From Spirochaetes bacterium ADurb.Bin133 (GTDB lineage Bacteria > Spirochaetota > GWE2-31-10 > MWDO01): DNA of 58,909 nt. The translations under genes and the position numbers were made by a program. Location of the stretch: contig MWDO01000012.1 in the NCBI GenBank assembly GCA_002070605.1, positions 1 to 58,909 on the forward strand, in the 5' to 3' direction. The notes beneath the pieces were generated by a model, which was given only the letters and a program-made list of their open reading frames with translations, did no database searches and was not told the origin of the DNA. Of the stretch, positions 17,431-26,817 are shown piece by piece. Each line of letters starts with the position of its first letter. Position 1 is the first letter of the stretch.

Positions 17431-18136
17431 TAATATACGCCTGCAAAAATTTTTATCGGAGCGCGGAGTTGCGTCGAGAAGAAAAGCGGAGGAGCTGATT
17501 ATTTCCGGAAAAATAAAAGTTAACGGCGTAGTTGCCGATAAGCTAGGCGTCAAAGTAAGCGCAAACGATATAGTCGAATACGACGGTAAGATTTTAAAAA
17601 GCGTAGATAAGGTTTATATCGTTCTTAACAAGCCTAAAAACTATATATGTTCGCGCGACGCTCAATTTAACAGAAAAAGCGTTTACGACATTATACGGGA
17701 GGACAAAAAGATATTTACAGTCGGCAGACTTGATTATCTATCCGAAGGGCTTATTATTCTGACAAACGACGGCGATTTTGCAAACGGCGTTATTCATCCT
17801 TCCAAAGGGGTGAAAAAAGAGTATATCGTCGAGTCGGATCAAAAACCGTCCGCTAATATGATAAAAAACTTTATAAACGGCGTAAATATCGGCGATATTA
17901 CTTATAAAGCGTCGAATATCGTTAAAACCGGAGATTCCAACGTCTTAAGAATAACGCTTGCCGAGGGAAAAAAGAGAGAAATCCGCGAAGTTTACAAATT
18001 TTTCGGTCTGAAAATCAAACGGTTATTAAGAGATAAAATCGGGAAAATGAGTCTGGACGATTTAAAGTTATCGTCCGGAGAGTTTAGATATATGACAAAA
18101 AACGAATTAGAAGGGTACATATATGGAAATATTTAA
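17423..18136 (+). CDS. rluB: 23S rRNA pseudouridine synthase, RluB/RsuA family
   Basis: 237 residues. An N-terminal S4 RNA-binding domain (RLQKFLSERGVASRRKAEELI.SGKIKVNG) is followed by the synthase core with GRLDYLSEGLIILTNDG, where the Asp of GRLDY is the catalytic residue, and a C-terminal LAEGKKREIREVYKFFG motif. It modifies 23S rRNA in the peptidyl-transferase region in the RluB group; RsuA-type 16S activity cannot be excluded. It overlaps scpB and cmk. The scpB-rluB-cmk order is widespread in bacteria. Confidence 0.9.
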   Translation: MNDNIRLQKFLSERGVASRRKAEELIISGKIKVNGVVADKLGVKVSANDIVEYDGKILKSVDKVYIVLNKPKNYICSRDAQFNRKSVYDIIREDKKIFTVGRLDYLSEGLIILTNDGDFANGVIHPSKGVKKEYIVESDQKPSANMIKNFINGVNIGDITYKASNIVKTGDSNVLRITLAEGKKREIREVYKFFGLKIKRLLRDKIGKMSLDDLKLSSGEFRYMTKNELEGYIYGNI

Positions 18137-18761
18137 AATAGCGATAGACGGTCCGGCCGGAGCGGGTAAAAGTTCGATAGCAAAAATAATCTCCGATAAA
18201 TTAAATATTGAATACGTCGATTCAGGAGCTATTTATCGAGCTATTACGAAAAAAATGCTTGACAGTAATATAAAAATAGATAATTATGATGAAATAGAAA
18301 ATCTTATGAATAGAATTTCTATTGCTCTTATAAACGGACATATTTTTATCGACGATGCCGATATGACCGGATATATCAGGAGTAGAGAGGTTACGGAACT
18401 GGTGTCTCCCGTGTCGTCAAACATAACCGTCAGAAAAAGAGTCAACAGATTTCTTAACGAATATTCGGGTTCAAAGTCTGTCATAATGGACGGAAGAGAT
18501 ATCGGAACGGTAGTATTTCCGGACGCAAAGTACAAATTTTACCTCGACGCGTCCGTAACGGAGAGAGCCAAGAGAAGATATAACGAACAAAACGGCGATG
18601 CGACTTTAGAAGAGATCAAAGCTTCAATTGAAAAAAGGGATCTTAACGATAAAAACAAACCGTTTGGGGCGCTAAAGATTGCCGATGGAGCAATTTATAT
18701 AGATACAACCGACTTATCTATTGATGAAGTTGTTGAAGAAATTTTAAAAAAGATTAAATAA
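18123..18761 (+). CDS. cmk: Cytidylate kinase
   Basis: 212 residues. Walker A motif IDGPAGAGKSSIAKII near residue 8, then YVDSGAIYRA, and DGRDIGTVVFPDA in the NMP-binding and lid region. It phosphorylates CMP and dCMP. The start overlaps rluB by 14 bp and its stop overlaps the first ATG of rpsA. In some treponemes cmk and rpsA are fused into one gene; here they remain separate but directly adjoining, which fits the same gene order before fusion. Confidence 0.95.
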   Translation: MEIFKIAIDGPAGAGKSSIAKIISDKLNIEYVDSGAIYRAITKKMLDSNIKIDNYDEIENLMNRISIALINGHIFIDDADMTGYIRSREVTELVSPVSSNITVRKRVNRFLNEYSGSKSVIMDGRDIGTVVFPDAKYKFYLDASVTERAKRRYNEQNGDATLEEIKASIEKRDLNDKNKPFGALKIADGAIYIDTTDLSIDEVVEEILKKIK

Positions 18762-18772
18762 TGGAGAAAAAA

Positions 18773-20509
18773 ATGAGTATTGAGACCAACGACGATGAAT
18801 TAGACTTTGTTAAAGCCTACAATGAAAGTTTTAAGGATATTGAAGAGAATACGCTAATCGAAGCTAACGTTGTTCAAATAAGCTCTGATACGGTTTTTCT
18901 CGATTTTGGGTATAAATCTGAAGCCAAAGTTCCGTTAAGCGAGTTTTCCGAACCTCCAAAATTAGGCGATACCGTCGTAGTTTATTTGGTTTGGACCGAG
19001 GGTAAAAACGGCGATCCCGTCGTATCGAAGAAAAAAGCCGAAACGATTCTTCAAAAGCAAGAAATAATCGACGTTATGAGAGATAAATCTTACGTCGAAG
19101 GGGTCGTAACCGGCGTAAAAAGGAACGGATTTAACGTAAAATACAAATCTCTAACCGGTTTGATACCGTTTTCATTATTCGACGTCGAGAGAATTGAAGA
19201 TCCAAACTCTTTTATCGGCAAAACCATTAATTTTTATATTGAAAAGATTTTTCAAAACGAGGGGGGAAGCGATCGTCCCAGAGGTAGATTTAACAAAAAT
19301 AGAGAAACAGAAGATTTTATGGGCAATAGAAGAAAGTATATATACCAAGAAAAAAATATACTTAGAAGAGAGTTTCTCGACGACAAAGTCGAAGGGGAAA
19401 TAATCGACGGCGTAGTAAAAAACATCGCCGATTTTGGAGCTTTTGTGGACGTCGGCGGTATCGAGGCTCTTCTTCATATCAGAGATATTTCATGGTCAAG
19501 GATTGAAAAAGTCGGAGACGTTCTCAAAGTCGGCGATAAAATTAAAGTAATGATACTAAAAGTTAATAGAACAACCGGCAAAGTATCGGTAGGACTAAAA
19601 CAAACCGAAGAGTCTCCATGGGATAAGTTTGTTGAAAAGTATAAAGTCGGCGACGTAATTGTTGGCTCCGTAGTATCTATGACTACTTACGGCGCTTTTG
19701 TTAATATTATCGACGGTCTTGAAGGACTTCTCCACATTTCCGATATGTCTTGGACAAAGAACATAAAAAATCCTCAAGAACTTCTCGAGAAAGGACAGAA
19801 AGTGGAGGTTAAGATTATTAACATCGACGAGGAAAACCGCAGAGTAAATTTAAGTCTAAAACACCTCTTAGAAAATCCATGGGATAAAGCGGCTCAAAAG
19901 TACAAAGTCGGAACAAAAGTATCGGGCGTTGTAAAAAACATAGTCTCGTTTGGTCTTTTCGTCGAGCTTGAGGAGGGAATAGACGCTCTTCTTCACATTG
20001 AAGATATCTCATGGACAGAACCGGTTAAAAACCTTCACGATTTATATAAAATATCCGACGTTATAGAGGGAGTCGTAATACAATGCGACGCGGATAAAAA
20101 TAAAATTAAAATCGGCGTTAAGCAGTTAACCGGCGATCCATGGCAGACTATTAAAGATTCTTTCAAGAAAGGGGACGCAATCGACGTTAAGATTATCGAA
20201 GCCGACGATTCTAAAGGGATAACCGTGTCTATTGTAGAGAATGTCGACTCGCTGATACCTATATCGCAGCTTGGCGTAGGTAAAATAGATGAAATTAGGT
20301 CAAACTTCAAATTTGATTTTAAAGTAGGCGAAACCGTTAAAGCGATGATTACCGAGCTGGATCCGCAGAAAAAAATAATTAAACTCTCGATAAAAGAGTT
20401 GTTAAAGAAAGAAGAGAAGTCAAAAGTTGAAGCTTACCTTCACAACGATACGGCGGACGATAAATATACTTTAGGAGATATGCTCGAATCAAAAAAAAGC
20501 GATAAATAG
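18773..20509 (+). CDS. rpsA: 30S ribosomal protein S1
   Basis: About 578 residues with six S1 (OB-fold) repeats. The central four are clearest, each with the pattern G.V..I..FGAFVD..G.EALLHI.D.SW. The second S1 unit holds a charged insertion of some 40 residues (around 165-205) with RPRGRFNKNRE, which is unusual. S1 binds mRNA and supports initiation. I chose the ATG at 18773, which has GGAG six bases upstream; an ATG at 18761 overlaps the cmk stop. It closes the housekeeping run. Confidence 0.93.
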   Translation: MSIETNDDELDFVKAYNESFKDIEENTLIEANVVQISSDTVFLDFGYKSEAKVPLSEFSEPPKLGDTVVVYLVWTEGKNGDPVVSKKKAETILQKQEIIDVMRDKSYVEGVVTGVKRNGFNVKYKSLTGLIPFSLFDVERIEDPNSFIGKTINFYIEKIFQNEGGSDRPRGRFNKNRETEDFMGNRRKYIYQEKNILRREFLDDKVEGEIIDGVVKNIADFGAFVDVGGIEALLHIRDISWSRIEKVGDVLKVGDKIKVMILKVNRTTGKVSVGLKQTEESPWDKFVEKYKVGDVIVGSVVSMTTYGAFVNIIDGLEGLLHISDMSWTKNIKNPQELLEKGQKVEVKIINIDEENRRVNLSLKHLLENPWDKAAQKYKVGTKVSGVVKNIVSFGLFVELEEGIDALLHIEDISWTEPVKNLHDLYKISDVIEGVVIQCDADKNKIKIGVKQLTGDPWQTIKDSFKKGDAIDVKIIEADDSKGITVSIVENVDSLIPISQLGVGKIDEIRSNFKFDFKVGETVKAMITELDPQKKIIKLSIKELLKKEEKSKVEAYLHNDTADDKYTLGDMLESKKSDK

Positions 20510-20518
20510 TTTTTTAAC

Positions 20519-21457
20519 ATGGAAGATAATTTTATAGTTATCGGTAAAAGTTCAAAATTAAAAAGCGTATTTGATATAGTAGAGAGAGTCTCCAAAACTC
20601 CGGCGACGGTTTTGATTACCGGAGAGAGCGGTACCGGAAAAGAGCTCGTCGCCAATATTATTCATAAAAAAAGCGACAGAAAAGATCAACCTTTTGTAGC
20701 TATCAATTGCGCTTCTATCCCGGAGACTCTTCTTGAAAACGAACTTTTTGGTCATAAAAAGGGCGCTTTTACCGACGCTACAAGCGATTATATCGGCAAA
20801 ATTGGCGCGGCGCATAACGGTTTTTTATTTTTAGACGAGATTGGCGAGATGCCCTTGTCTGTACAACCCAAACTCCTTCGTTTTCTGCAATACAAATCGT
20901 ACGAACCTCTGGGGTCAAACGACTCCATTTTTGCCGACGTCCGGATTATCGCCGCTACAAATAGAGATTTGACGTCGATGGTAACCCGCGGTAAATTCCG
21001 CGAAGACCTATACTACCGTCTAAACGTTATACCGATAACTCTTCCGCCGCTTCGGGAAAGACGCGAAGATATAATTGATATTGCAAATTATTTTATATCG
21101 ACATATAACAAAAAATACGATAGGAACATTCTCGGTATAAGCGACGAAGCGAAAGATATGATGCTAAATTACGAATGGAGAGGCAACGTCAGAGAACTGC
21201 AGAATGTTATTGAAAAAGCCGTAATTCTCTCATCTAACCGTCTTCTAAGAACGGAAGATATAAAAATCGACTCAAAACAGCTTGCAAATAGTTATCCTTC
21301 AAATTTGAAAGACGCTATTCAGAAATTCAAAAAAGAATTTATTATATCGGCTCTAGAAAAAAACCGTTGGAATCAGACTAAAACCGCGGCGGTTTTGCAG
21401 ATTCAGCGCACCTATTTGACGCGGCTTGTTAAAGAGCTCAATATCGATAAATATTGA
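20519..21457 (+). CDS. AAA+ enhancer-binding-type regulator without receiver domain
   Basis: 312 residues. The AAA+ domain begins at once: Walker A GESGTGKE near residue 36, ELFGHKKGAFTDA, Walker B FLFLDEIGEMPLSVQ, and arginine-finger region LREDLYYRLNVI. A C-terminal Fis-type HTH (RWNQTKTAAVLQIQRTYLTRLVKEL) follows. This is the sigma-54 activator class, but no sensory domain is attached. The sigma-54 contact loop, normally GAFTGA, reads GAFTDA, so contact with sigma-54 could be altered. It starts 9 bp after rpsA with no visible ribosome site, so it may be read through from that gene. Confidence 0.85.
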   Translation: MEDNFIVIGKSSKLKSVFDIVERVSKTPATVLITGESGTGKELVANIIHKKSDRKDQPFVAINCASIPETLLENELFGHKKGAFTDATSDYIGKIGAAHNGFLFLDEIGEMPLSVQPKLLRFLQYKSYEPLGSNDSIFADVRIIAATNRDLTSMVTRGKFREDLYYRLNVIPITLPPLRERREDIIDIANYFISTYNKKYDRNILGISDEAKDMMLNYEWRGNVRELQNVIEKAVILSSNRLLRTEDIKIDSKQLANSYPSNLKDAIQKFKKEFIISALEKNRWNQTKTAAVLQIQRTYLTRLVKELNIDKY

Positions 21458-21472
21458 GAATTACCGAAAATT

Positions 21473-22606
21473 TTACATATTACGGAATTCGTTTAAAAAA
21501 AAGAGCGAAGTCGGATCGACCGGAATACCGTTCGCTCTGACCTCCCAGTGAAGATGCGGACCCGTAGCCGCCCCTGTCATACCGATAGTCCCAATCCGCT
21601 CCCCTTTTGCGACAAACTGATCCGGCGTTACGTCTATAGTATCGAGATGCATATAGTTTGAATACAACGAAAATCCGTGATCGATTATAACCATATTCCC
21701 CACATATTCGCCGTTTTCAGCATATTTTACGACTCCGTCGGCGGACGAATAAACGGGCTCCCCTTTTACGTAGGCGAGATCTATTCCAAGGTGAATATCT
21801 TTTGAGTAAACTTTTTTATTAAGAATCCACTCTCTTATCATGCCAAATTCCGAAGTAAGATATTGATAATCTCTGATAGGATAATCAAAGCCGGATAAAA
21901 AATATGGGGTAGGATTATTGAGACTCCAGATAGCGCCTCTCTTCTCTCTGTCTTTTTTATTTTTATCCTTATCGACGGATTTTATCTCCGCAGATTTGGC
22001 GTTAGAAAATCTAACCTCCTGTCTCTCCCAATCTCTTCTATCCACTTTGTAAGCGTATCTCAACGATAAATACAAAGAGTCGTTTTCGTCGACGTTTACG
22101 GATATATCCGTTTTTAGTATAGTATGATATAAAAAATACGGAACATAAAAACCGTATACGTTAGTTTTACCTTTATCTTTAATTAAATTCATGGAAGTTT
22201 TAAGAGTAAAAACCCCGTCCTCGTTCGTATAATTAATAACTACTTCGCCGGTCATATCGTCGATCTTTCTTGGTATGGAGAGATAAAAAAGCGAGCAATT
22301 CCCCCAGACTCTATCTCCCATCAAATCAAAAAACAACTCCCGATTTTTTTTCGTCGAGCCTTGTATAATCATACCCCTTAAAACGGAAATATTGCTATTA
22401 CGATCGACTTCTATCAAAGAATAGGGCGCTATCGAATACCTTTTATTATTTAAAACTATATCCGCCGCGTCTGTATTTGTTTCTATCTTTTTTACATGTT
22501 TGCCGGCAAGGTCGTGATATTCTACTAATATATCTTTATTGTTTACGCAATTAAAAATTAATAACGCGTTTATAGTAATTATTGAAATTATGAAATATTT
22601 AGTCAT
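21473..22606 (-). CDS. M23-family metallopeptidase, probable lipoprotein
   Basis: 377 residues. The N terminus has a hydrophobic signal followed by LIFNC near residue 20, a relaxed spirochaete-type lipobox. The C-terminal 130 residues are an M23 (LytM) domain with zinc ligands in HLGIDLA and HLHWEVRANG and the YMHLD stretch. Such enzymes cut peptidoglycan cross-bridges or act as activators. The central region (about 50-230) has beta-rich stretches as in other periplasmic M23 proteins. It converges with the AAA+ gene, only 15 bp between stops. Confidence 0.88.
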   Translation of the reverse strand: MTKYFIISIITINALLIFNCVNNKDILVEYHDLAGKHVKKIETNTDAADIVLNNKRYSIAPYSLIEVDRNSNISVLRGMIIQGSTKKNRELFFDLMGDRVWGNCSLFYLSIPRKIDDMTGEVVINYTNEDGVFTLKTSMNLIKDKGKTNVYGFYVPYFLYHTILKTDISVNVDENDSLYLSLRYAYKVDRRDWERQEVRFSNAKSAEIKSVDKDKNKKDREKRGAIWSLNNPTPYFLSGFDYPIRDYQYLTSEFGMIREWILNKKVYSKDIHLGIDLAYVKGEPVYSSADGVVKYAENGEYVGNMVIIDHGFSLYSNYMHLDTIDVTPDQFVAKGERIGTIGMTGAATGPHLHWEVRANGIPVDPTSLFFLNEFRNM

Positions 22607-22660
22607 TTTAATAAGTTCCCTAATTTTTTTCTATCTAAAAATTTGTCATAATTATAAAGA

Positions 22661-22676
22661 AAAACGGCGCCGTTTT
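22661..22676 (-). terminator. Short GC palindrome after the PilZ gene
   Basis: Palindrome AAAACGGCGCCGTTTT, followed on the minus strand by further T residues. It lies about 50 bp past the PilZ gene and could end its transcript before the peptidase gene. The stem is only six pairs with a four-base loop, so it is a weak call. Confidence 0.4.
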
Positions 22677-22724
22677 AGGCTCAAAATGTTTCGCGCTCGT
22701 TTCGATAACCTTATTTATCTCCCG

Positions 22725-23561
22725 TTATCTTTTGATCTTATCATGCTTAGCCATCTCTTCGAGTTTATCTATATACTTGTTAATCAAATCTTTATATTCA
22801 AACGGCACTTTTTCCGGAACAAATTCAACCCCTATTCCGTAAATATCTTTCCGGTCCGTAACCTCTTCATATCTTACCACGGTTCCCTCTATAACCAACG
22901 GCTCCGAAGAATCTTGTATTAAAATATTAATATAGCACTTTTTTTTCATTATAAATTTCGGAATACACGACATTATTACCATAACTCCGTTAGCTGAAAT
23001 ATTTTTTAAAATACAAGCTCGTTTAATATTATCTATTTCGGCAATAATCTTATTTGTCGAAAGTCCGATATCCGTAACGACTTTACCGTCCAGATTAATT
23101 CTCAACGATTGTCTTTTTTTAAAATTCTCGTTTGACTCTATAACCTTACCCAAAATCTCAATCAAATCGTCCGGGGGTTTTTGAGTAAACTCTATCGTCA
23201 TTAAAAACGACAAACGTTCCGTAGATTTTATATTAAAAACGCTATAACCTTTCACAACTGAAGGAACAAAAAAATATATCGAACTTTTTGCATCTGACGG
23301 AAAAAAGGCTAGCCTTAGATTAACAAAGTTTTTCGCCCTTTTTATCTCCTCAAATCCCAACGTGTCCAGATTTATAATAATTTTCGCTTGAGCCATCGAG
23401 CAACTGTACAAAACGCAGGGCCACGGATCCCCTTTAATTTTTAAAAATATATTCCTTGTCTCAAGTCCTAACGCTTTGATTATAGATTTATTAAAAGCTA
23501 TCTCCGTTTTTCTATAATCGTCGTAATACTGATTTAATTTCTGAGTAGATAATGAAGCCAT
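22725..23561 (-). CDS. PilZ-domain protein, cyclic-di-GMP receptor
   Basis: About 278 residues. The PilZ domain occupies roughly residues 145-270: RQSLR supplies the RxxxR motif and NISANG the (D/N)xSxxG motif, the two c-di-GMP contacts. Residues 1-140 form a separate N-terminal domain with no motif I recognise, possibly a YcgR-N-like module. I place the start at the ATG at 23561 because the TTG at 23588 has no ribosome site. A PilZ protein in a motile spirochaete would tie c-di-GMP to motility or envelope behaviour. No diguanylate cyclase is in the window. Confidence 0.82.
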   Translation of the reverse strand: MASLSTQKLNQYYDDYRKTEIAFNKSIIKALGLETRNIFLKIKGDPWPCVLYSCSMAQAKIIINLDTLGFEEIKRAKNFVNLRLAFFPSDAKSSIYFFVPSVVKGYSVFNIKSTERLSFLMTIEFTQKPPDDLIEILGKVIESNENFKKRQSLRINLDGKVVTDIGLSTNKIIAEIDNIKRACILKNISANGVMVIMSCIPKFIMKKKCYINILIQDSSEPLVIEGTVVRYEEVTDRKDIYGIGVEFVPEKVPFEYKDLINKYIDKLEEMAKHDKIKR

Positions 23562-23629
23562 ACTATATCCATATTTTAGTTCTTTCAATCATAACAAATT
23601 TTCCAAGAAAATCAATGTAAAATCTTAAA

Positions 23630-24994
23630 TTATATTTTTTTTATTTTTTTATCTCTGAAAGAAATTTTAATAGGAATCCCTCTATAATCAAATTTCTCCC
23701 GGAATTTATTAACAATATAATTTTTGTAACTTTCGGATAACAAACTTTTTTTATTAATAAAAAATACAAACTCGGTAGGCGCGCATGAAGTTTGGACGCC
23801 GTAATAAATTTTAATAACTCCTTTTTTTGAAGTCGGATTATATTTTTTTATGGTTTCGTTAATAAAATCGTTCAATTTAGGAGTATCTATACGTTTATTT
23901 AGAGCTTTGTATATTTTTAGCGTTAGGTTGAGAATTTCATTTATCCCTTTACCGTATTTTGCCGAAATAGGCAAAATAGGGGCGTAACTAATCACGGGAA
24001 ACTTAAATAATAGTTTCTCTTTTTTTTCCTTAATATTTTGCGCCGTATCTTCCTGCAAGTCCCATTTATTTAAAGCAATTATTAATCCTTTACCGTTTTT
24101 TACAATCTGATCGGTAATTTTTTTATCTTGTTCGGAAACGTCTTCAAGAGAATCAATAAGTAAGATCGTTATATCGGCGCTTTCAATAGTCTTAATAGCT
24201 CTGTTTACCGAGTAGTACTCGACGTCTTCAAACACTTTTGACTTTCTCCTAATCCCGGCAGTATCAAGTATCTGAATATAATTATTTTTATAAACGATCG
24301 TTTCGTCGACGACGTCCCGCGTAGTGCCGGGTATATCGGAGACGATACTTCTATCGCTGCCGACAATTCTATTTAATAAAGACGATTTGCCTACGTTTGG
24401 TTTGCCCACAATCGCCAGTTTAATTATCTTTTTCTCATCGTCATCGGCTTGGCTACTCTTTTCGCCCAGCTCAAACTCCGCTATCTTCTTCTCAAGTATG
24501 TCCAAATTCAAATTGTGAGTCGCCGAAATAGGTATAGGCTCGCCCAAACCGTAAGAATAAAACTCGGATACGGTTTGCTCTTTATCTTTAGAATCGCACT
24601 TGTTTACGGCTAATAAATACCTTTTCCCGGACTTCTTAATAATATCGACATAATCCGTCTCGATCGGAAGAGGATTATTCGCTTCGACTAAAAAAAGTAC
24701 GACGTCGGCTATTTTTAACGACTCAAGCGACTTTTTTTGTACAAATTTATTTATTTCGCCCTCTTCGTCGGTTAGACCTCCGGTATCTATAACTATAAAC
24801 TTCTTATTATTAAAAAAACATTCGTCGAAAATTAGATCGCGCGTAACGCCCGGAGTCGGATCTATAATCGCTTTTCTCTTCTTAATCAATCTATTGAATA
24901 ACGTTGATTTTCCAACGTTAGGTCTTCCGACTATCGCCAAAATGGGAAGATTTGTCTTTTTTAATACAGATATTTGAGATTTTTTTTCATCCAT
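23630..24994 (-). CDS. der: Ribosome-assembly GTPase Der (EngA)
   Basis: 454 residues with two tandem GTPase domains: first P loop GRPNVGKSTLFNRL, second GKPNVGKSSLLNRI, each with DTGG/DTAG and NKCD/NKWD motifs, and a C-terminal KH-like domain. Der matures the 50S subunit. Its first 34 bp overlap the end of ptsI, a larger overlap than usual, so a later start is possible, although the ATG at 24994 is the only clear one. Confidence 0.95.
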   Translation of the reverse strand: MDEKKSQISVLKKTNLPILAIVGRPNVGKSTLFNRLIKKRKAIIDPTPGVTRDLIFDECFFNNKKFIVIDTGGLTDEEGEINKFVQKKSLESLKIADVVLFLVEANNPLPIETDYVDIIKKSGKRYLLAVNKCDSKDKEQTVSEFYSYGLGEPIPISATHNLNLDILEKKIAEFELGEKSSQADDDEKKIIKLAIVGKPNVGKSSLLNRIVGSDRSIVSDIPGTTRDVVDETIVYKNNYIQILDTAGIRRKSKVFEDVEYYSVNRAIKTIESADITILLIDSLEDVSEQDKKITDQIVKNGKGLIIALNKWDLQEDTAQNIKEKKEKLLFKFPVISYAPILPISAKYGKGINEILNLTLKIYKALNKRIDTPKLNDFINETIKKYNPTSKKGVIKIYYGVQTSCAPTEFVFFINKKSLLSESYKNYIVNKFREKFDYRGIPIKISFRDKKIKKI

Positions 24995-26703
24995 AAATTT
25001 ATTTTCTTTTCAGTCCCCTCTTTTGAGCTTCGCCTCAGAGCCTCTTCCGCAATTTTCTTCGCATCGCTATACTTAATATTTAATATCGCCTTTTTTATCT
25101 CTAAAAGACCAATCGAACTTAAAGATAACTCGTCTACGCCTAATCCGATCAAGACTATAGCGTTTTGTATTTCTGAGACCATCTCTCCGCAAACGCCGAC
25201 TTTTATGTTCTCTTTATGAGCGTTATCGATAGTCTTTTTTATAAGCCTCAATACCGCCGGATGTAACGGCTGATATAGATTGCCTACGTTTTGATTGCCC
25301 CTATCGCACGCCATCGTATACTGAATAAGATCGTTAGTCCCAATACTAAAAAAATTGCATTTTTTAGCTAAGATGTCCGATATCATAACAGCGGAGGGAG
25401 TTTCAATCATTATACCCAGAGGAATATTGTCTTTATATTTAAATCCGTCTCTCTTCAACCCCCTCTTTACCTCGGTTATAATCCGTTTGGTCTTTGTTAC
25501 CTCTTCAAGGGTAGTTATCATAGGCAACATAATGCTTAAATTTCCATAAACAGACGCTCTCAATAGAGCCCTTAACTGAATTTTAAAAATATCCGGTCTG
25601 TCCAAGCAAAATCTAATAGCGCGCCATCCTAAATACGGATTAGATTCTTGTTTGGTTACCCCTTCAATCAATTTGTCTCCGCCCAAATCCAAAGTTCGTA
25701 TGGTTACCGGTTTATCCCCCATTTTTTCGAGTATAAACTTATAAGCGTTAAACTGCTGCTCTTCCGACGGCAATAATCTACGCTTTTTAGAAAGATACAA
25801 AAACTCAGACCTATAAAGCCCTATCCCCTCCGCTCCAAATTTAATAACATTTTCTATCTCCTGCTCGGGTATCTCCATATTGGCTTTTAAAACAATACTC
25901 CTGTTATCAAGAGTTTTTGAAGATATATCTTTAAATTGTAAAAACTCGTTTTCCCGTTTCTCTAATTTTTTACGTAAATTCGTATAGTATTCAAGTTTTT
26001 CATCATCCGGATTTATTATAATCTTCCCGCTGTTGCCGTCGACAATGATCAAATCCCCGGTATTCGCTATGTGAGAGACATCCTTTATGCCCACAACCGA
26101 AGGAATTCCTAAAGAACGCGCTAAAATAGCGGAATGAGACGTTTTCCCGCCGATTTCTGTAACAAAAGCAAGAACGCGGTTTTTATTCATACTAGCCGTA
26201 TCGCTGACGGTTAAGTCCGCGCTGATAATCACAACGTCGCTATTTAAATCTGATAAAGACATCGACTTTTGAGACAACAAAACGCGCATAATCTTTCTTC
26301 CGATATCCAAAATATCCGTCGCTCTGTCTTGAAAATATTCGTCATCCAGTTCTGAAAATTTCTTGGACAAATTCTCAACAACTTGATAAATAACCCATTC
26401 TATATTTTTTTTGCTTTCTCGAATATAATCCAAAACCTGATTGATAAAGGTAGCGTCTTCAGTCATCAAAATATGCGCGTCTAAAAATTTACCCTCGTCT
26501 TCAGACATTTCGCTGACCAATTTATTCCTTAATACAATGTAATCCTCTTTAACCTTAACCAGAGCTTTATAAAACCTATCTATCTCAAGTTCAACTTGCA
26601 AATCGTTTATAGAATATTTTTTTATAGATATTTCTTGATTATATACCAAAGCCTCGCCGATCGCTATGCCGTGAGACGCCGATATACCTTCCAAAATTTC
26701 CAT
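24961..26703 (-). CDS. ptsI: Phosphoenolpyruvate-protein phosphotransferase (PTS enzyme I)
   Basis: 580 residues. The phospho-acceptor His is residue 190 in GGKTSHSAILARSLGIPSVVG. The C-terminal TIM barrel has GAEGIGLYRSEFLY, and FFSIGTNDLIQYTMACDR near the active site, with Cys in VGVCGEM. Enzyme I passes phosphate from PEP to HPr. No HPr or sugar-specific EII gene is near. Many spirochaetes keep EI and HPr mainly as a regulatory relay, which may apply here. It precedes der with overlap. Confidence 0.95.
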   Translation of the reverse strand: MEILEGISASHGIAIGEALVYNQEISIKKYSINDLQVELEIDRFYKALVKVKEDYIVLRNKLVSEMSEDEGKFLDAHILMTEDATFINQVLDYIRESKKNIEWVIYQVVENLSKKFSELDDEYFQDRATDILDIGRKIMRVLLSQKSMSLSDLNSDVVIISADLTVSDTASMNKNRVLAFVTEIGGKTSHSAILARSLGIPSVVGIKDVSHIANTGDLIIVDGNSGKIIINPDDEKLEYYTNLRKKLEKRENEFLQFKDISSKTLDNRSIVLKANMEIPEQEIENVIKFGAEGIGLYRSEFLYLSKKRRLLPSEEQQFNAYKFILEKMGDKPVTIRTLDLGGDKLIEGVTKQESNPYLGWRAIRFCLDRPDIFKIQLRALLRASVYGNLSIMLPMITTLEEVTKTKRIITEVKRGLKRDGFKYKDNIPLGIMIETPSAVMISDILAKKCNFFSIGTNDLIQYTMACDRGNQNVGNLYQPLHPAVLRLIKKTIDNAHKENIKVGVCGEMVSEIQNAIVLIGLGVDELSLSSIGLLEIKKAILNIKYSDAKKIAEEALRRSSKEGTEKKINLWMKKNLKYLY

Positions 26704-26817
26704 TATCGATACCTAAGCGAAATAAATTTAAAATTTAACCGTAATTCGCATACTTATAGCATTAAATTTTTATTTTATCAATAAAATATCTTAATAAAGT
26801 AACCGGGACGCGATCCG

